The notes beneath the pieces are model-generated. The model did no database searches, was not told the origin of the DNA, and saw only the letters and a list, made by a program, of their open reading frames with translations. The translations under genes were made by a program, and so were the position numbers. From Microthrixaceae bacterium (lineage in GTDB: Bacteria > Actinomycetota > Acidimicrobiia > Acidimicrobiales > Acidimicrobilacustridaceae), in NCBI GenBank assembly GCA_947449015.1, contig CANFQA010000006.1, forward strand, positions 24,767 through 88,766: a stretch of DNA of 64,000 nucleotides, written 5' to 3'. Positions 20,963 through 28,717 of this stretch are shown in pieces; the first letter of the stretch is position 1, and every line of letters begins with the position of its first letter.

Positions 20963-22114
20963 TCAGGCGGGCCGAGGACGCGTGGTCAGCGTCGGATCTT
21001 TCGTGCTGTGGGTGAGGGGACGACATCCCTCGGCAGTGACGACGACGGTGTCTTCGACGCGGACACCGCCGTGTTCGGGCAGGTAAACCCCCGGTTCGAC
21101 GGTGACGACATCGCCGATGACGAGCGTAGCATCGCTCGTGGAACCCACTCCGGGGGCCTCATGGATGTCGAGTCCCACACCATGACCGGTGCCATGACTG
21201 AATGCATCGGCCCAACCAGCGTGTTCGATCACCGAGCGACACACCGCGTCGACCTCGCGAGCGGCGACGCCGGGCCGCACCGCTGCGACACCTGCAGCTT
21301 GCGCCCGAGTGACGACATCGAGCATGCGTTGCGCTGTTGGTGAGACATCGCCCACGGCAATGGTGCGGGTCATATCTGAGCAGTATCCGTCGATGACTGC
21401 ACCAAAATCGATCACGACGAGATCACCGAATTCGATCGATCTCGATGAAGGCCGCGCATGCGGGCGCGCACCATTTGGTCCGGAAGCGACGATGGTTTCG
21501 AAACTCGGGCGCGTTGCACCGAGAGTGCGCATTGTCATATCGAGTTCACGGGCGAACTCCATCTCGGTCGGTCGTTCGAGGAGTCGGGGGCGCATCTTGG
21601 CCAGCGCAGCATCAGCGATCTCTGCGGCCAGTTCGATTCGCACAAGTTCGGCAGGCTCCTTGACCCTCCGCAGGCCCTCAACCAAACCCACCGTAGGGAT
21701 CAGCAGGCGGCCGGCGAACCACTCGGATTCGTATCGGCGCTGGGTCGACCATGTGATGTGCTCAGCCTCCAGACCAACACGACGCGACTCCCCCACTGCC
21801 GACACGATGAGGTCGCGTTGCGCGGTTGAGGAGATCTGAACTCGAGCGCCGGCGCCGGAACGGGCGATCTGATCGGCGGCCTGCTCGCGATAACGACCAT
21901 CAGAGATAAGGAAGAAATCCTCGGCGGTGACCACAACGATCCCCGCTGATCCAGTGAATCCCGTGAGATAGCGGATGTTGGCGGGAGCACTCACGATGAG
22001 CGCGTCGATCTGAGCAGCGTCGAATGACGCGCGAAGCCGCGGCAACCGGTTCGCGACCTCGATCGGTTGCAGGCCGGCTAGACGGACTTCGATGGTGTCG
22101 ACCTCGGTGGTCAT
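20963..22114 (-). CDS. pepQ: M24B-family Xaa-Pro aminopeptidase/dipeptidase
   Basis: Metallopeptidase cleaving peptide bonds next to proline. The 383-residue protein has an N-terminal creatinase-like domain (LIVSAPANIRYLTGFTGSAG) and a pita-bread catalytic domain with all five metal ligands visible: Asp in VIDFGAVIDGY, Asp in CSDMTRT, His in SHGTGHGVGLDIHE, Glu in VEPGVYL and Glu in GGVRVEDTV. The longer open frame upstream is ignored because ATG 22114 begins the conserved part. It sits between aroQ (four-base gap) and efp. Confidence 0.93.
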   Translation of the reverse strand: MTTEVDTIEVRLAGLQPIEVANRLPRLRASFDAAQIDALIVSAPANIRYLTGFTGSAGIVVVTAEDFFLISDGRYREQAADQIARSGAGARVQISSTAQRDLIVSAVGESRRVGLEAEHITWSTQRRYESEWFAGRLLIPTVGLVEGLRRVKEPAELVRIELAAEIADAALAKMRPRLLERPTEMEFARELDMTMRTLGATRPSFETIVASGPNGARPHARPSSRSIEFGDLVVIDFGAVIDGYCSDMTRTIAVGDVSPTAQRMLDVVTRAQAAGVAAVRPGVAAREVDAVCRSVIEHAGWADAFSHGTGHGVGLDIHEAPGVGSTSDATLVIGDVVTVEPGVYLPEHGGVRVEDTVVVTAEGCRPLTHSTKDPTLTTRPRPA

Positions 22115-22118
22115 GTGA

Positions 22119-22577
22119 TCATGACGGTGAGACACCGAGCAGTCGGGCCACAGCCTCAACTGCCAGGCGATATCCGTCACCGCCGAAACCGGAGATGGTG
22201 CCGGTGGCCACCGGCGCGACAACAGACGTGCGTCGCCATGGCTCGCGAGCATCAGGATTGGAGAGGTGGAGTTCGACAACGGGGCCATCGAATGCCGCGA
22301 GGGCGTCGTGAATAGCCCAGGAATAGTGAGTGAACGCGCCAGGGTTGATGATGATGGCGGCGCATCGCCGTCGAGCCCCATGAATGGCCTCGACCAGATC
22401 AACCTCAGCGTTTGACTGCAGATCTTCGATGCGCAGCCCAAGCGGGGCCGCAGTCGTTCGCGCTGTTTCGACGTGGTCGGCCAGGGTCTCGGTGCCATAG
22501 ATCGCCGGTTCGCGATCGCCCAGCAGATTCAGATTGACGCCCGAGAGAAGCAGGACGAGTGTCGGATCTGCGGTCAT
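22119..22577 (-). CDS. aroQ: type II 3-dehydroquinate dehydratase
   Basis: Third step of the shikimate pathway. The 152-residue protein has LNLLGDREPAIYG (catalytic Tyr), QSNAEVDLVEAIHGA, INPGAFTHYSWAIHDAL and the catalytic-His segment VELHLSNPDAREPWRR. Compared with many homologues the first motif reads GDREP instead of G.REP, a small change. It overlaps aroB by four bases. Confidence 0.97.
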   Translation of the reverse strand: MTADPTLVLLLSGVNLNLLGDREPAIYGTETLADHVETARTTAAPLGLRIEDLQSNAEVDLVEAIHGARRRCAAIIINPGAFTHYSWAIHDALAAFDGPVVELHLSNPDAREPWRRTSVVAPVATGTISGFGGDGYRLAVEAVARLLGVSPS

Positions 22578-23593
22578 GGTCGGTCTCCTTGGGAACGAAT
22601 GGCGTCGATGGCCGCTGCGATGACTTCGGTGTCGACTCCGGTAACCGATTCAACTCCATCGGGGCCATCGAGGACGAAGGTAATTCCGTCGAGCGCCTTT
22701 TTGTCACGGCCCATGAGCTCAATGAGCTCTGACGTTGCGAGGCCTTGCGGCAGACTGCCCGGCAGGTCGTAGGCAGCAACAACACGCCGATGCTCTGCAA
22801 CCCGTTGCGCGTCGATGCGGCCAAGGCGCACGGCCAATTCGGCGGCGAAAATTAGGCCGACGGCGACAGCCTCGCCATGACGAAGCCCGTGGTCACCAGC
22901 GATCTCGATGGCATGCCCGAGCGTATGGCCGTAGTTGAGGATGGCCCGTCGACCGCTCTCCCGCTCGTCACCGGCGACGACCTCTGCCTTAATGGCCACG
23001 CAGGCCGCTACTTGCTGTGCCAGCGGAAGCGCGTCGAGTTCACCGCCGCCGAGGAAGTGATACTTGGCGAGTTCACCCTGACCGCTGCGGAATTCGCGCG
23101 GCGGAAGTGTTGCCAGCAGCTCGGTATCGCAAAGAACAGCCGAGGGCTGCCAGAACGCTCCGACCAGGTTCTTGCCTTCGGGAAGATTGACTCCGGTCTT
23201 CCCGCCGATGGCGGCATCGATTTGCCCGAGCAATGTGGTGGAGACGTGCACCACGGCAACACCGCGGTGGTACACAGCAGCGGCGAATCCGGCGGTATCG
23301 GTGACGATGCCACCACCAACAGCGACGACGCAGTCAGAGCGAGTGAGGCCCCACTGAGAGAACTGACTGCACAGGGACTCGACGGTCGCCATGCTCTTCG
23401 AGGACTCGCCGTCGGGCATTTCGAATACTCGGTGCTCACGGCCTGGATCAACCGTGACACCAATGCCGGATTGGGTTACCACTGCAACGCGCTTCGCACT
23501 CTGAGGAACAACACGGGCGAGTTCGTGACGCGCCCCGTCACCCACAAGTACTTCGTAGGGGTTCTGGGCGAGCGGAACAGGAATAACGATCAT
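22574..23593 (-). CDS. aroB: 3-dehydroquinate synthase
   Basis: NAD- and metal-dependent cyclisation of DAHP to dehydroquinate. The 339-residue protein has AVGGGIVTDTAGFAAAVYHRG (NAD site, read in two parts), PTTLLGQ replaced here by STTLLGQIDAAIGGKTGVNL, and RRAILNYGHTLGHAIE with the zinc-binding histidines. It overlaps aroK and aroQ by four bases each, so aroC-K-B-Q are one unit. Confidence 0.97.
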   Translation of the reverse strand: MIVIPVPLAQNPYEVLVGDGARHELARVVPQSAKRVAVVTQSGIGVTVDPGREHRVFEMPDGESSKSMATVESLCSQFSQWGLTRSDCVVAVGGGIVTDTAGFAAAVYHRGVAVVHVSTTLLGQIDAAIGGKTGVNLPEGKNLVGAFWQPSAVLCDTELLATLPPREFRSGQGELAKYHFLGGGELDALPLAQQVAACVAIKAEVVAGDERESGRRAILNYGHTLGHAIEIAGDHGLRHGEAVAVGLIFAAELAVRLGRIDAQRVAEHRRVVAAYDLPGSLPQGLATSELIELMGRDKKALDGITFVLDGPDGVESVTGVDTEVIAAAIDAIRSQGDRP

Positions 23594-24135
23594 GAAACGA
23601 CTGCCTCCCTGTCGGCGACCACGGCGAGGATCTCGGCAAGGGCATCGTCGAAACGCTGTGCAGTGTCGACAGTGACATCAGCAACTTCGGCGTAGAGGGG
23701 CTCTCGATCGCGTTCCATGGAACGCAATGTTCCCTCAGCATCCTCGGCGAGAGCAGGACGATGTGAGCCGTTGACGACTCGTGAAAGCAGGACCTCGACC
23801 GGTGCCCGCAACCACACAACGGTGCCCGCATGGGCCAGCGCATCGCGGTTCTCCTGACGAAGCACGATGCCGCCCGCTGCCGCGATGACTGACGGCTCAG
23901 TGCGATCAAGCAGGTCAGCCAGAACCGATACTTCGAGATCACGGAACATCGACTCGCCATCGGTAGCGAAGATTTCGGGGATGGTTCGACTGGTGCGCTG
24001 CACGATTTCGGCGTCGGTGTCGAGGACGGGACGACGCAAAGACCTTCCAACGCGCTTGGCAAGGCTGGATTTTCCGACGCCCATCATTCCGACGAGCACC
24101 ACATGGCGAGGGACCGGCGCTGCGGTCATGTTCAC
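23590..24135 (-). CDS. aroK: shikimate kinase
   Basis: Phosphorylates shikimate. The P-loop is LVGMMGVGKSSLAKRVG (about residues 14-30), followed by LDTDAEIVQRT (shikimate-binding Asp), FRDLE (Arg) and the AAAGGIVLR loop. The lid Arg is in SHRPALAED. 181 residues, normal length. It overlaps aroC by four bases. Confidence 0.97.
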   Translation of the reverse strand: MNMTAAPVPRHVVLVGMMGVGKSSLAKRVGRSLRRPVLDTDAEIVQRTSRTIPEIFATDGESMFRDLEVSVLADLLDRTEPSVIAAAGGIVLRQENRDALAHAGTVVWLRAPVEVLLSRVVNGSHRPALAEDAEGTLRSMERDREPLYAEVADVTVDTAQRFDDALAEILAVVADREAVVS

Positions 24136-25388
24136 GGTGTGGTTGGGGCGTCGTCGGCGAATGCCTGCTGGGCGTCCCAGTTGAGCGGTGCCGACGCGAC
24201 GGAGTCGCTGGCGTCGAGACGTGAGGTTTGGTCGCGCACCTGGGCTGCATAGGTGTCGTGGTTACGCACGAACTCCCCGAGCGAATCACCACCGAACTTG
24301 CGCAGGGCTTCGTCGGCAAGCACCAGCGCAGCCATGGCTTCGGCCACAACACCCATCGCGGGCACGGCCGTGACATCGGTTCGTTCCTTGAACGAAACCG
24401 TGGAGTCCTTGGTGGCGGTATCAACTGTGGCCAGTACGGGCTTATTAAGTGTGGCCAGTGGCTTCATGGCCACATGGGCGACGATGACTTCCCCAGTGGA
24501 CATGCCGCCTTCGATCCCGCCTGCGTTCGTGGTGAGACGGCGGTACTCCCCGGTGGCGGCATCGAAGGTGATGGCGTCATGAGCTTGGGACCCGGGACGA
24601 CCGGCCACATCGAACCCATCGCCGATCTCGACTCCCTTGACCGCCTGGATCGACAGCAGCGCCTGAGCCAAGCGTCCATCGAGACGACGATCCCAGTGCA
24701 CGTGCGAACCCAGTCCGATGGGTACGCCATAGGCGAGCACCTCAACCACGCCACCAAGCGAATCGCCGGCCTTCTGCGCTGCCTTGATGGAAGCGATCAT
24801 CTCGGCCTCGGCGGCAGGGTCGGTGCAACGCACCTCGGACTCGTCGACCGCAGCGAGGGCATCAGCCTCCGGTCGAGAAGCTTCTGCAGCTCGAACAGCA
24901 CCGAGTTGGACCACATGGGAACCAATAGCGACGCCAAGATGGCTCAGCAGCGCCTTGGCGACTGCGCCAGCGGCGACACGGGCAGCAGTCTCTCGGGCTG
25001 AGGCTCGTTCGAGCACGTTGCGGGCATCATCGAATGCGTACTTCTGCATCCCCGTGAGATCAGCATGTCCGGGACGAGGCGTCGTCAACTTCTGGGATGT
25101 GGCCCCCGGGTGCGGAGACATCTCCTCGGTCCACTTGCGCTCCCACTCGCTGTTGCCAATCTCAATGGCGACAGGCGAACCGAGAGTGAGCCCATGGCGC
25201 ACACCGGAGAGGATGGTTACCTCATCGGCTTCGAACTTCATTCGGGGACCGCGGCCGTATCCCAATCGTCGACGACCAAGGTCGCGATTGAGGTCCTCGA
25301 TGGTAAGAGGAAGCCCGGCGGGCAGCCCCTCGAGGATTACGACAAGGGCCTTGCCATGGGATTCACCAGCGGTCAGGTAGCGCAGCAC
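24132..25388 (-). CDS. aroC: chorismate synthase
   Basis: FMN-dependent last common step of aromatic amino acid synthesis. The 418-residue protein starts LRYLTAGESHGKALVVILEG with the first chorismate-synthase signature, and contains RPGHADLTGMQKY, ERASARETAARVAAGA and GGIEGGMSTGE. GTG start at 25388 lies six bases after a TAGATT box with no Shine-Dalgarno, so the aroCKBQ message is probably leaderless. A 7+7 inverted repeat sits in the promoter spacer. Confidence 0.98.
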   Translation of the reverse strand: MLRYLTAGESHGKALVVILEGLPAGLPLTIEDLNRDLGRRRLGYGRGPRMKFEADEVTILSGVRHGLTLGSPVAIEIGNSEWERKWTEEMSPHPGATSQKLTTPRPGHADLTGMQKYAFDDARNVLERASARETAARVAAGAVAKALLSHLGVAIGSHVVQLGAVRAAEASRPEADALAAVDESEVRCTDPAAEAEMIASIKAAQKAGDSLGGVVEVLAYGVPIGLGSHVHWDRRLDGRLAQALLSIQAVKGVEIGDGFDVAGRPGSQAHDAITFDAATGEYRRLTTNAGGIEGGMSTGEVIVAHVAMKPLATLNKPVLATVDTATKDSTVSFKERTDVTAVPAMGVVAEAMAALVLADEALRKFGGDSLGEFVRNHDTYAAQVRDQTSRLDASDSVASAPLNWDAQQAFADDAPTTP

Positions 25389-25394
25389 CGGGCC

Positions 25395-25400
25395 AATCTA
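25395..25400 (-). promoter_or_regulatory. -10 box for aroC (leaderless)
   Basis: TAGATT on the minus strand, exactly six bases before the aroC GTG. It lies at the start of the 137-base gap between the prepilin peptidase gene and aroC. Confidence 0.55.
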
Positions 25401-25402
25401 CC

Positions 25403-25420
25403 GGCAGGAGGGGTCCTGCC
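25403..25420 (-). promoter_or_regulatory. inverted repeat in the aroC promoter spacer (possible operator)
   Basis: Perfect GGCAGGA (25403-25409), four bases, TCCTGCC (25414-25420). It starts two bases upstream of the aroC -10 hexamer and fills the space where polymerase would span to a -35 box. No U run follows, so it is not an ordinary terminator for the upstream gene. Confidence 0.4.
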
Positions 25421-25525
25421 CGAAGACAGTTCCCTTGCTGGCCCGACAAGGGGCACAGGCGCCATGGAGAGGCAAGGTCCGCAGGTCCCGGGGAAGGACT
25501 CGGGACTCGACGCCGAGCACAACGC

Positions 25526-26224
25526 TCAGCGCTGGAGGATGGTGGAACTGGCGAGCAGGGCGATCATGGTTCCGATGGCGAGAAACGGTCCGAACGGAAA
25601 CGGGTGATTACTTCCACGACGCACAAGGATCACTAGTCCGGCGATCGTTCCAATAGCGAAGCCGACAACCATCGCCCACAGGACGAGAACGACAGAGTCC
25701 ATCAGCGTCGAACTCGATGCCCCGAGGAACAGACCCAGCAGCGCGGCAAGTTTCACGTCGCCGAAACCCATTCCACGGGGCGAGACGAGGTGAGCAACCA
25801 ACAATGTGCCGAAGAAGACCAGCGCCCCGCAGATGGCGAATCGAATCCTCTCTGGGTGACCATCGATGAGTTCAATCGCCGAGATCCAGACAATGGAGAT
25901 GCACAACATCGGCAGAACGATCCGGTCGGGAAGCCGATAGGTGACTGTGTCAATGACGGCTAACGCCACAAGCACCGCGTACAACGTGAGCATGCCGATG
26001 AGAAGACCAAAGGATGAATGTTCGAACCGCAGGGTGATCAGTACGAATCCCAAACTGACCAGGATCTGTGTGAGCACTCGACGTCGAGTCAACCTTCCCA
26101 ATTCGAACGGTCGCAGAAGCGGCTCACCTGTTGGCCCTCGATCGATCAGGACTTCGGCAAACCAGCCAGCGGGAATGCTGAGCACCACAGCGAGCAGAAG
26201 CCGCCAGGTGATCACGTCAGTCAA
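25526..26224 (-). CDS. type IV prepilin peptidase (A24 family)
   Basis: Membrane aspartyl protease that trims prepilin-like proteins. The 232-residue protein has about six membrane segments. The two catalytic aspartates are in ALAVIDTVTYRLPD (about residues 87-100) and MGFGDVKLA (G-x-G-D, about 151-159). The N-terminal methyltransferase/zinc domain of classical PilD is reduced to a few residues (RGPTGEPLLRPFELG). It lies between aroE (eight-base overlap) and aroC, a position also seen in mycobacteria. No pilin gene is in the window. Confidence 0.9.
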   Translation of the reverse strand: MTDVITWRLLLAVVLSIPAGWFAEVLIDRGPTGEPLLRPFELGRLTRRRVLTQILVSLGFVLITLRFEHSSFGLLIGMLTLYAVLVALAVIDTVTYRLPDRIVLPMLCISIVWISAIELIDGHPERIRFAICGALVFFGTLLVAHLVSPRGMGFGDVKLAALLGLFLGASSSTLMDSVVLVLWAMVVGFAIGTIAGLVILVRRGSNHPFPFGPFLAIGTMIALLASSTILQR

Positions 26225-27077
26225 CCAGCGATGCGGAGACCGCTGCAGTCATGGCCTCAATCGGTGCGGCCTGACCGGTCCAGAGCGTGAACGCGATCGC
26301 AGCCTGATGGGTGAGCATTGCAACACCATTTGCAGTTCGCGCCCCGCGGGCCTGCGCGTGGGCCAGCAGCGGCGTGAGCAGAGGTCGGTACACGATGTCG
26401 ACAACTGTGTGATGGTTACCAATGAGCTCCAGATCGAACGGAAACTCAGCGGCTTCGCCATCGGTGGCCGAGGTGCTCATACCCACCGAGGTTGCATTGA
26501 CGATGAGATCGCTCTCGGCGATCACTGATGCCTCGGGGCCGCCAGATACCACGAGTGCGACCTCGCCGAACAGCTCCGCGGCCTGTTGCGCGCGTTCCGC
26601 TGTTCGATTGATAACTGCAATCTGAGAGGCACCGCTGCGTGCAAGTGCCAGTCCAATGGAACGCGCCGCGCCGCCTGCGCCAAGCACCACGCAACGACGA
26701 CCTCGCGGATCGAATCCGAGTTCGGCATCAATTGCGGCGATGAAACCGTCGCCGTCGGTGTTGTGACCGATGAGGCGGCCGCCATCATTGACCACACAGT
26801 TGACGGCACGAAGCGCCGCTGCGTCCGGCGAGAGTTCATCGCACGCAGCGGCGGCGGCCTCCTTATGCGGCATTGTGACCGAGAGACCGGCGATACCAAG
26901 CGTGCGCATTGCTTCGAGCGCTTCGGCAGTGTGGCCCGCACCAACCTCGAGCGCGACGTAGACCCAGTCGAGGTCAAGTGCTGCGAAGGCGGTGTTATGC
27001 AGAAGTGGTGACAGCGAATGACGAACGGGGTCACCAATGACTGCAGCGAGCCGTGTGGATCCGGTGGGCTGGCTCAT
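26217..27077 (-). CDS. aroE: shikimate dehydrogenase
   Basis: NADP-dependent reduction of dehydroshikimate. The 286-residue protein has HSLSPLLHNTAF (substrate site), VTMPHKEAA with the catalytic Lys, GHNTDGDGF (Asp of the catalytic pair), the nucleotide loop VLGAGGAARSIGLALA, NRT and NATSVGM. It shares one base with mltG and overlaps the prepilin peptidase gene by eight. Confidence 0.97.
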   Translation of the reverse strand: MSQPTGSTRLAAVIGDPVRHSLSPLLHNTAFAALDLDWVYVALEVGAGHTAEALEAMRTLGIAGLSVTMPHKEAAAAACDELSPDAAALRAVNCVVNDGGRLIGHNTDGDGFIAAIDAELGFDPRGRRCVVLGAGGAARSIGLALARSGASQIAVINRTAERAQQAAELFGEVALVVSGGPEASVIAESDLIVNATSVGMSTSATDGEAAEFPFDLELIGNHHTVVDIVYRPLLTPLLAHAQARGARTANGVAMLTHQAAIAFTLWTGQAAPIEAMTAAVSASLVD

Positions 27078-28282
27078 CAGAACACTCCCCGCGCCTTGGC
27101 ATCGTTGACGGCGCGCTGGAAGTCAGCGGCATTGTTCGTGAAGTAGTGATGTCCGTCGGTGTCGGTAAGCACGTAGTACAGCCAATCACCCGGAGTCGGG
27201 TTCAGCGCAGCGTGAATGGAGTCTTGTCCCGGCGAGTTGATAGGTGTGGGGGGAAGGCCGTTTTTGAGCCGAGTGTTGTAGGGCGAATCCACCTTGAGAT
27301 CGGAATTCGTGAGCGAGGTCTTGCGCTTCTGCAGGGCATAGAGCACCGACGCGTCAATGCCGAGCATTTCTCCTCGAGCCATGCGGTTGTAAATCACGCG
27401 GGCGATCTTGGCCCGATCCTCGGGAACCTTGGCTTCGGACTCCACAAGCGAAGCCACGATGAGCGCCTGGTAGGGCGTGATCGTGGTTCGGCCTGCCACT
27501 CCGGCGAGCTTGGTCGACGCATCGGGCAGACCTTCGGCGGCGCTCACACGGTCAAACGCCGTGATCATCTGGTCGAGGATCTTCTGAGCGTTCCCCACAT
27601 CGGTCTGAGCCACCTCGTACTTCGCGGGGAACAGGAACCCTTCGAGGTTGGTCGAAGACTTCGGCTGCAAAGTGGGATGGGTCGATCCCATCGCTGCATC
27701 GAGCGTGGCCGCTTCGATGGTGGGGAAGGTTTGGACAATGAGCGCCTTGGTTTCGGAGACCCATAGACCTTCACGCACGAGGAAGCTCACGGTCTTCGGT
27801 GGAGCCGGGCCCTTTTCAAGCGCGCTGATGACTGCGCCCATCGACGAGTGCAGTCGCAATCCGTCGTAGTCACCCGCCTGGAACGGACCGCCGCCGTTGA
27901 TCTTGAGGTACCAGCCAAACACGGTGGCGCTCGTAATGATGCCCTGCTGCTCAAGTGAGCGACCTACATCTGCGGAGGTGGAACCCTTCGGGATGGTGAA
28001 TCCGACTGGCTCACCGGCGGACCCGGGGTTGACCTGTGCGTTGACCCAATACCCGAGGCCAATCAGAACCACCAACGTTGCGGCAACGCACCCGAGGAGA
28101 ATCCGGCGACGCGAACCGCGTCGCTTGCCATCATCAGAGGTTTCGAGAGGAAGCGCTTCGGTGCCAGTAACTGGAACGGCGGTGGCAGCGAACCTCACCC
28201 CACCAGGTTCTGGCGCACTGGTCGAAGGGCGCGGTTCAGGCTCCAGTCCGAGAAGCTCAAAGGGATCAGGGAGGTCCGGCAC
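27077..28282 (-). CDS. mltG: MltG endolytic murein transglycosylase
   Basis: Membrane-anchored enzyme that cuts nascent peptidoglycan glycan strands. The 401-residue protein has a basic cytoplasmic tail rich in Pro/Glu (1-60), one membrane segment (about 61-80), a LysM-like part (FTIPKGSTSADVGRSLEQQGI) and the YceG catalytic domain with Glu281 in VASLVESEAK and PYNTRLKNGLPPTPINSPG near residue 345. It starts four bases after an in-phase region that follows ruvX. Confidence 0.96.
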   Translation of the reverse strand: MPDLPDPFELLGLEPEPRPSTSAPEPGGVRFAATAVPVTGTEALPLETSDDGKRRGSRRRILLGCVAATLVVLIGLGYWVNAQVNPGSAGEPVGFTIPKGSTSADVGRSLEQQGIITSATVFGWYLKINGGGPFQAGDYDGLRLHSSMGAVISALEKGPAPPKTVSFLVREGLWVSETKALIVQTFPTIEAATLDAAMGSTHPTLQPKSSTNLEGFLFPAKYEVAQTDVGNAQKILDQMITAFDRVSAAEGLPDASTKLAGVAGRTTITPYQALIVASLVESEAKVPEDRAKIARVIYNRMARGEMLGIDASVLYALQKRKTSLTNSDLKVDSPYNTRLKNGLPPTPINSPGQDSIHAALNPTPGDWLYYVLTDTDGHHYFTNNAADFQRAVNDAKARGVF

Positions 28283-28288
28283 GATCAG

Positions 28289-28714
28289 TCACTCACTCGG
28301 GGGTTCGGAGGCTCGGGAGTCGAGCCAGGCCTGCAGCAGCACCGCTGCCGCCACCTTGTCGACGACCTGACGACGGGATCGACCCCCCACGCCTCCTTCC
28401 TGCAGGAGTCGGTGGGCAGTAACCGTTGTCAGGCGTTCATCGTAGAGTTCGATGGGCAGCAAAGTGGTGGCACGAAGGATCTCAACCTCTTCGACAATGC
28501 CCTCAGCGGCGGGACCAACCGTGCCATCGAGCGAATACGGCATGCCGACCACGAGGAGGTCGACCTCCCACTCCCCTGCGAGTTCCAGGAGGCGACGGTG
28601 ATCCCGGGAGCGGTCACCGGAACGCTCAACAGTGTCGATCGGTGATGCCACTGTGCCCGATGACACCGCCACACCAATGCGCTTGCTGCCGAGATCGATG
28701 CCGAGCGCTCGCAC
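28289..28714 (-). CDS. ruvX: RuvX/YqgF RNase H-fold nuclease
   Basis: Putative pre-16S rRNA nuclease / Holliday junction resolvase of 141 residues. The RNase H-fold motifs are MRALGIDLGSKRIGVAVS (first Asp), LVVGMPYSLDGTVGP and YDERLTTVTAH (Glu/Arg), and the C-terminal aspartate lies in VVDKVAAAVLLQAWLD. GTG start. It lies three bases after alaS and seven before mltG, the usual alaS-ruvX-mltG order. Confidence 0.94.
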   Translation of the reverse strand: MRALGIDLGSKRIGVAVSSGTVASPIDTVERSGDRSRDHRRLLELAGEWEVDLLVVGMPYSLDGTVGPAAEGIVEEVEILRATTLLPIELYDERLTTVTAHRLLQEGGVGGRSRRQVVDKVAAAVLLQAWLDSRASEPPSE

Positions 28715-28717
28715 AGC

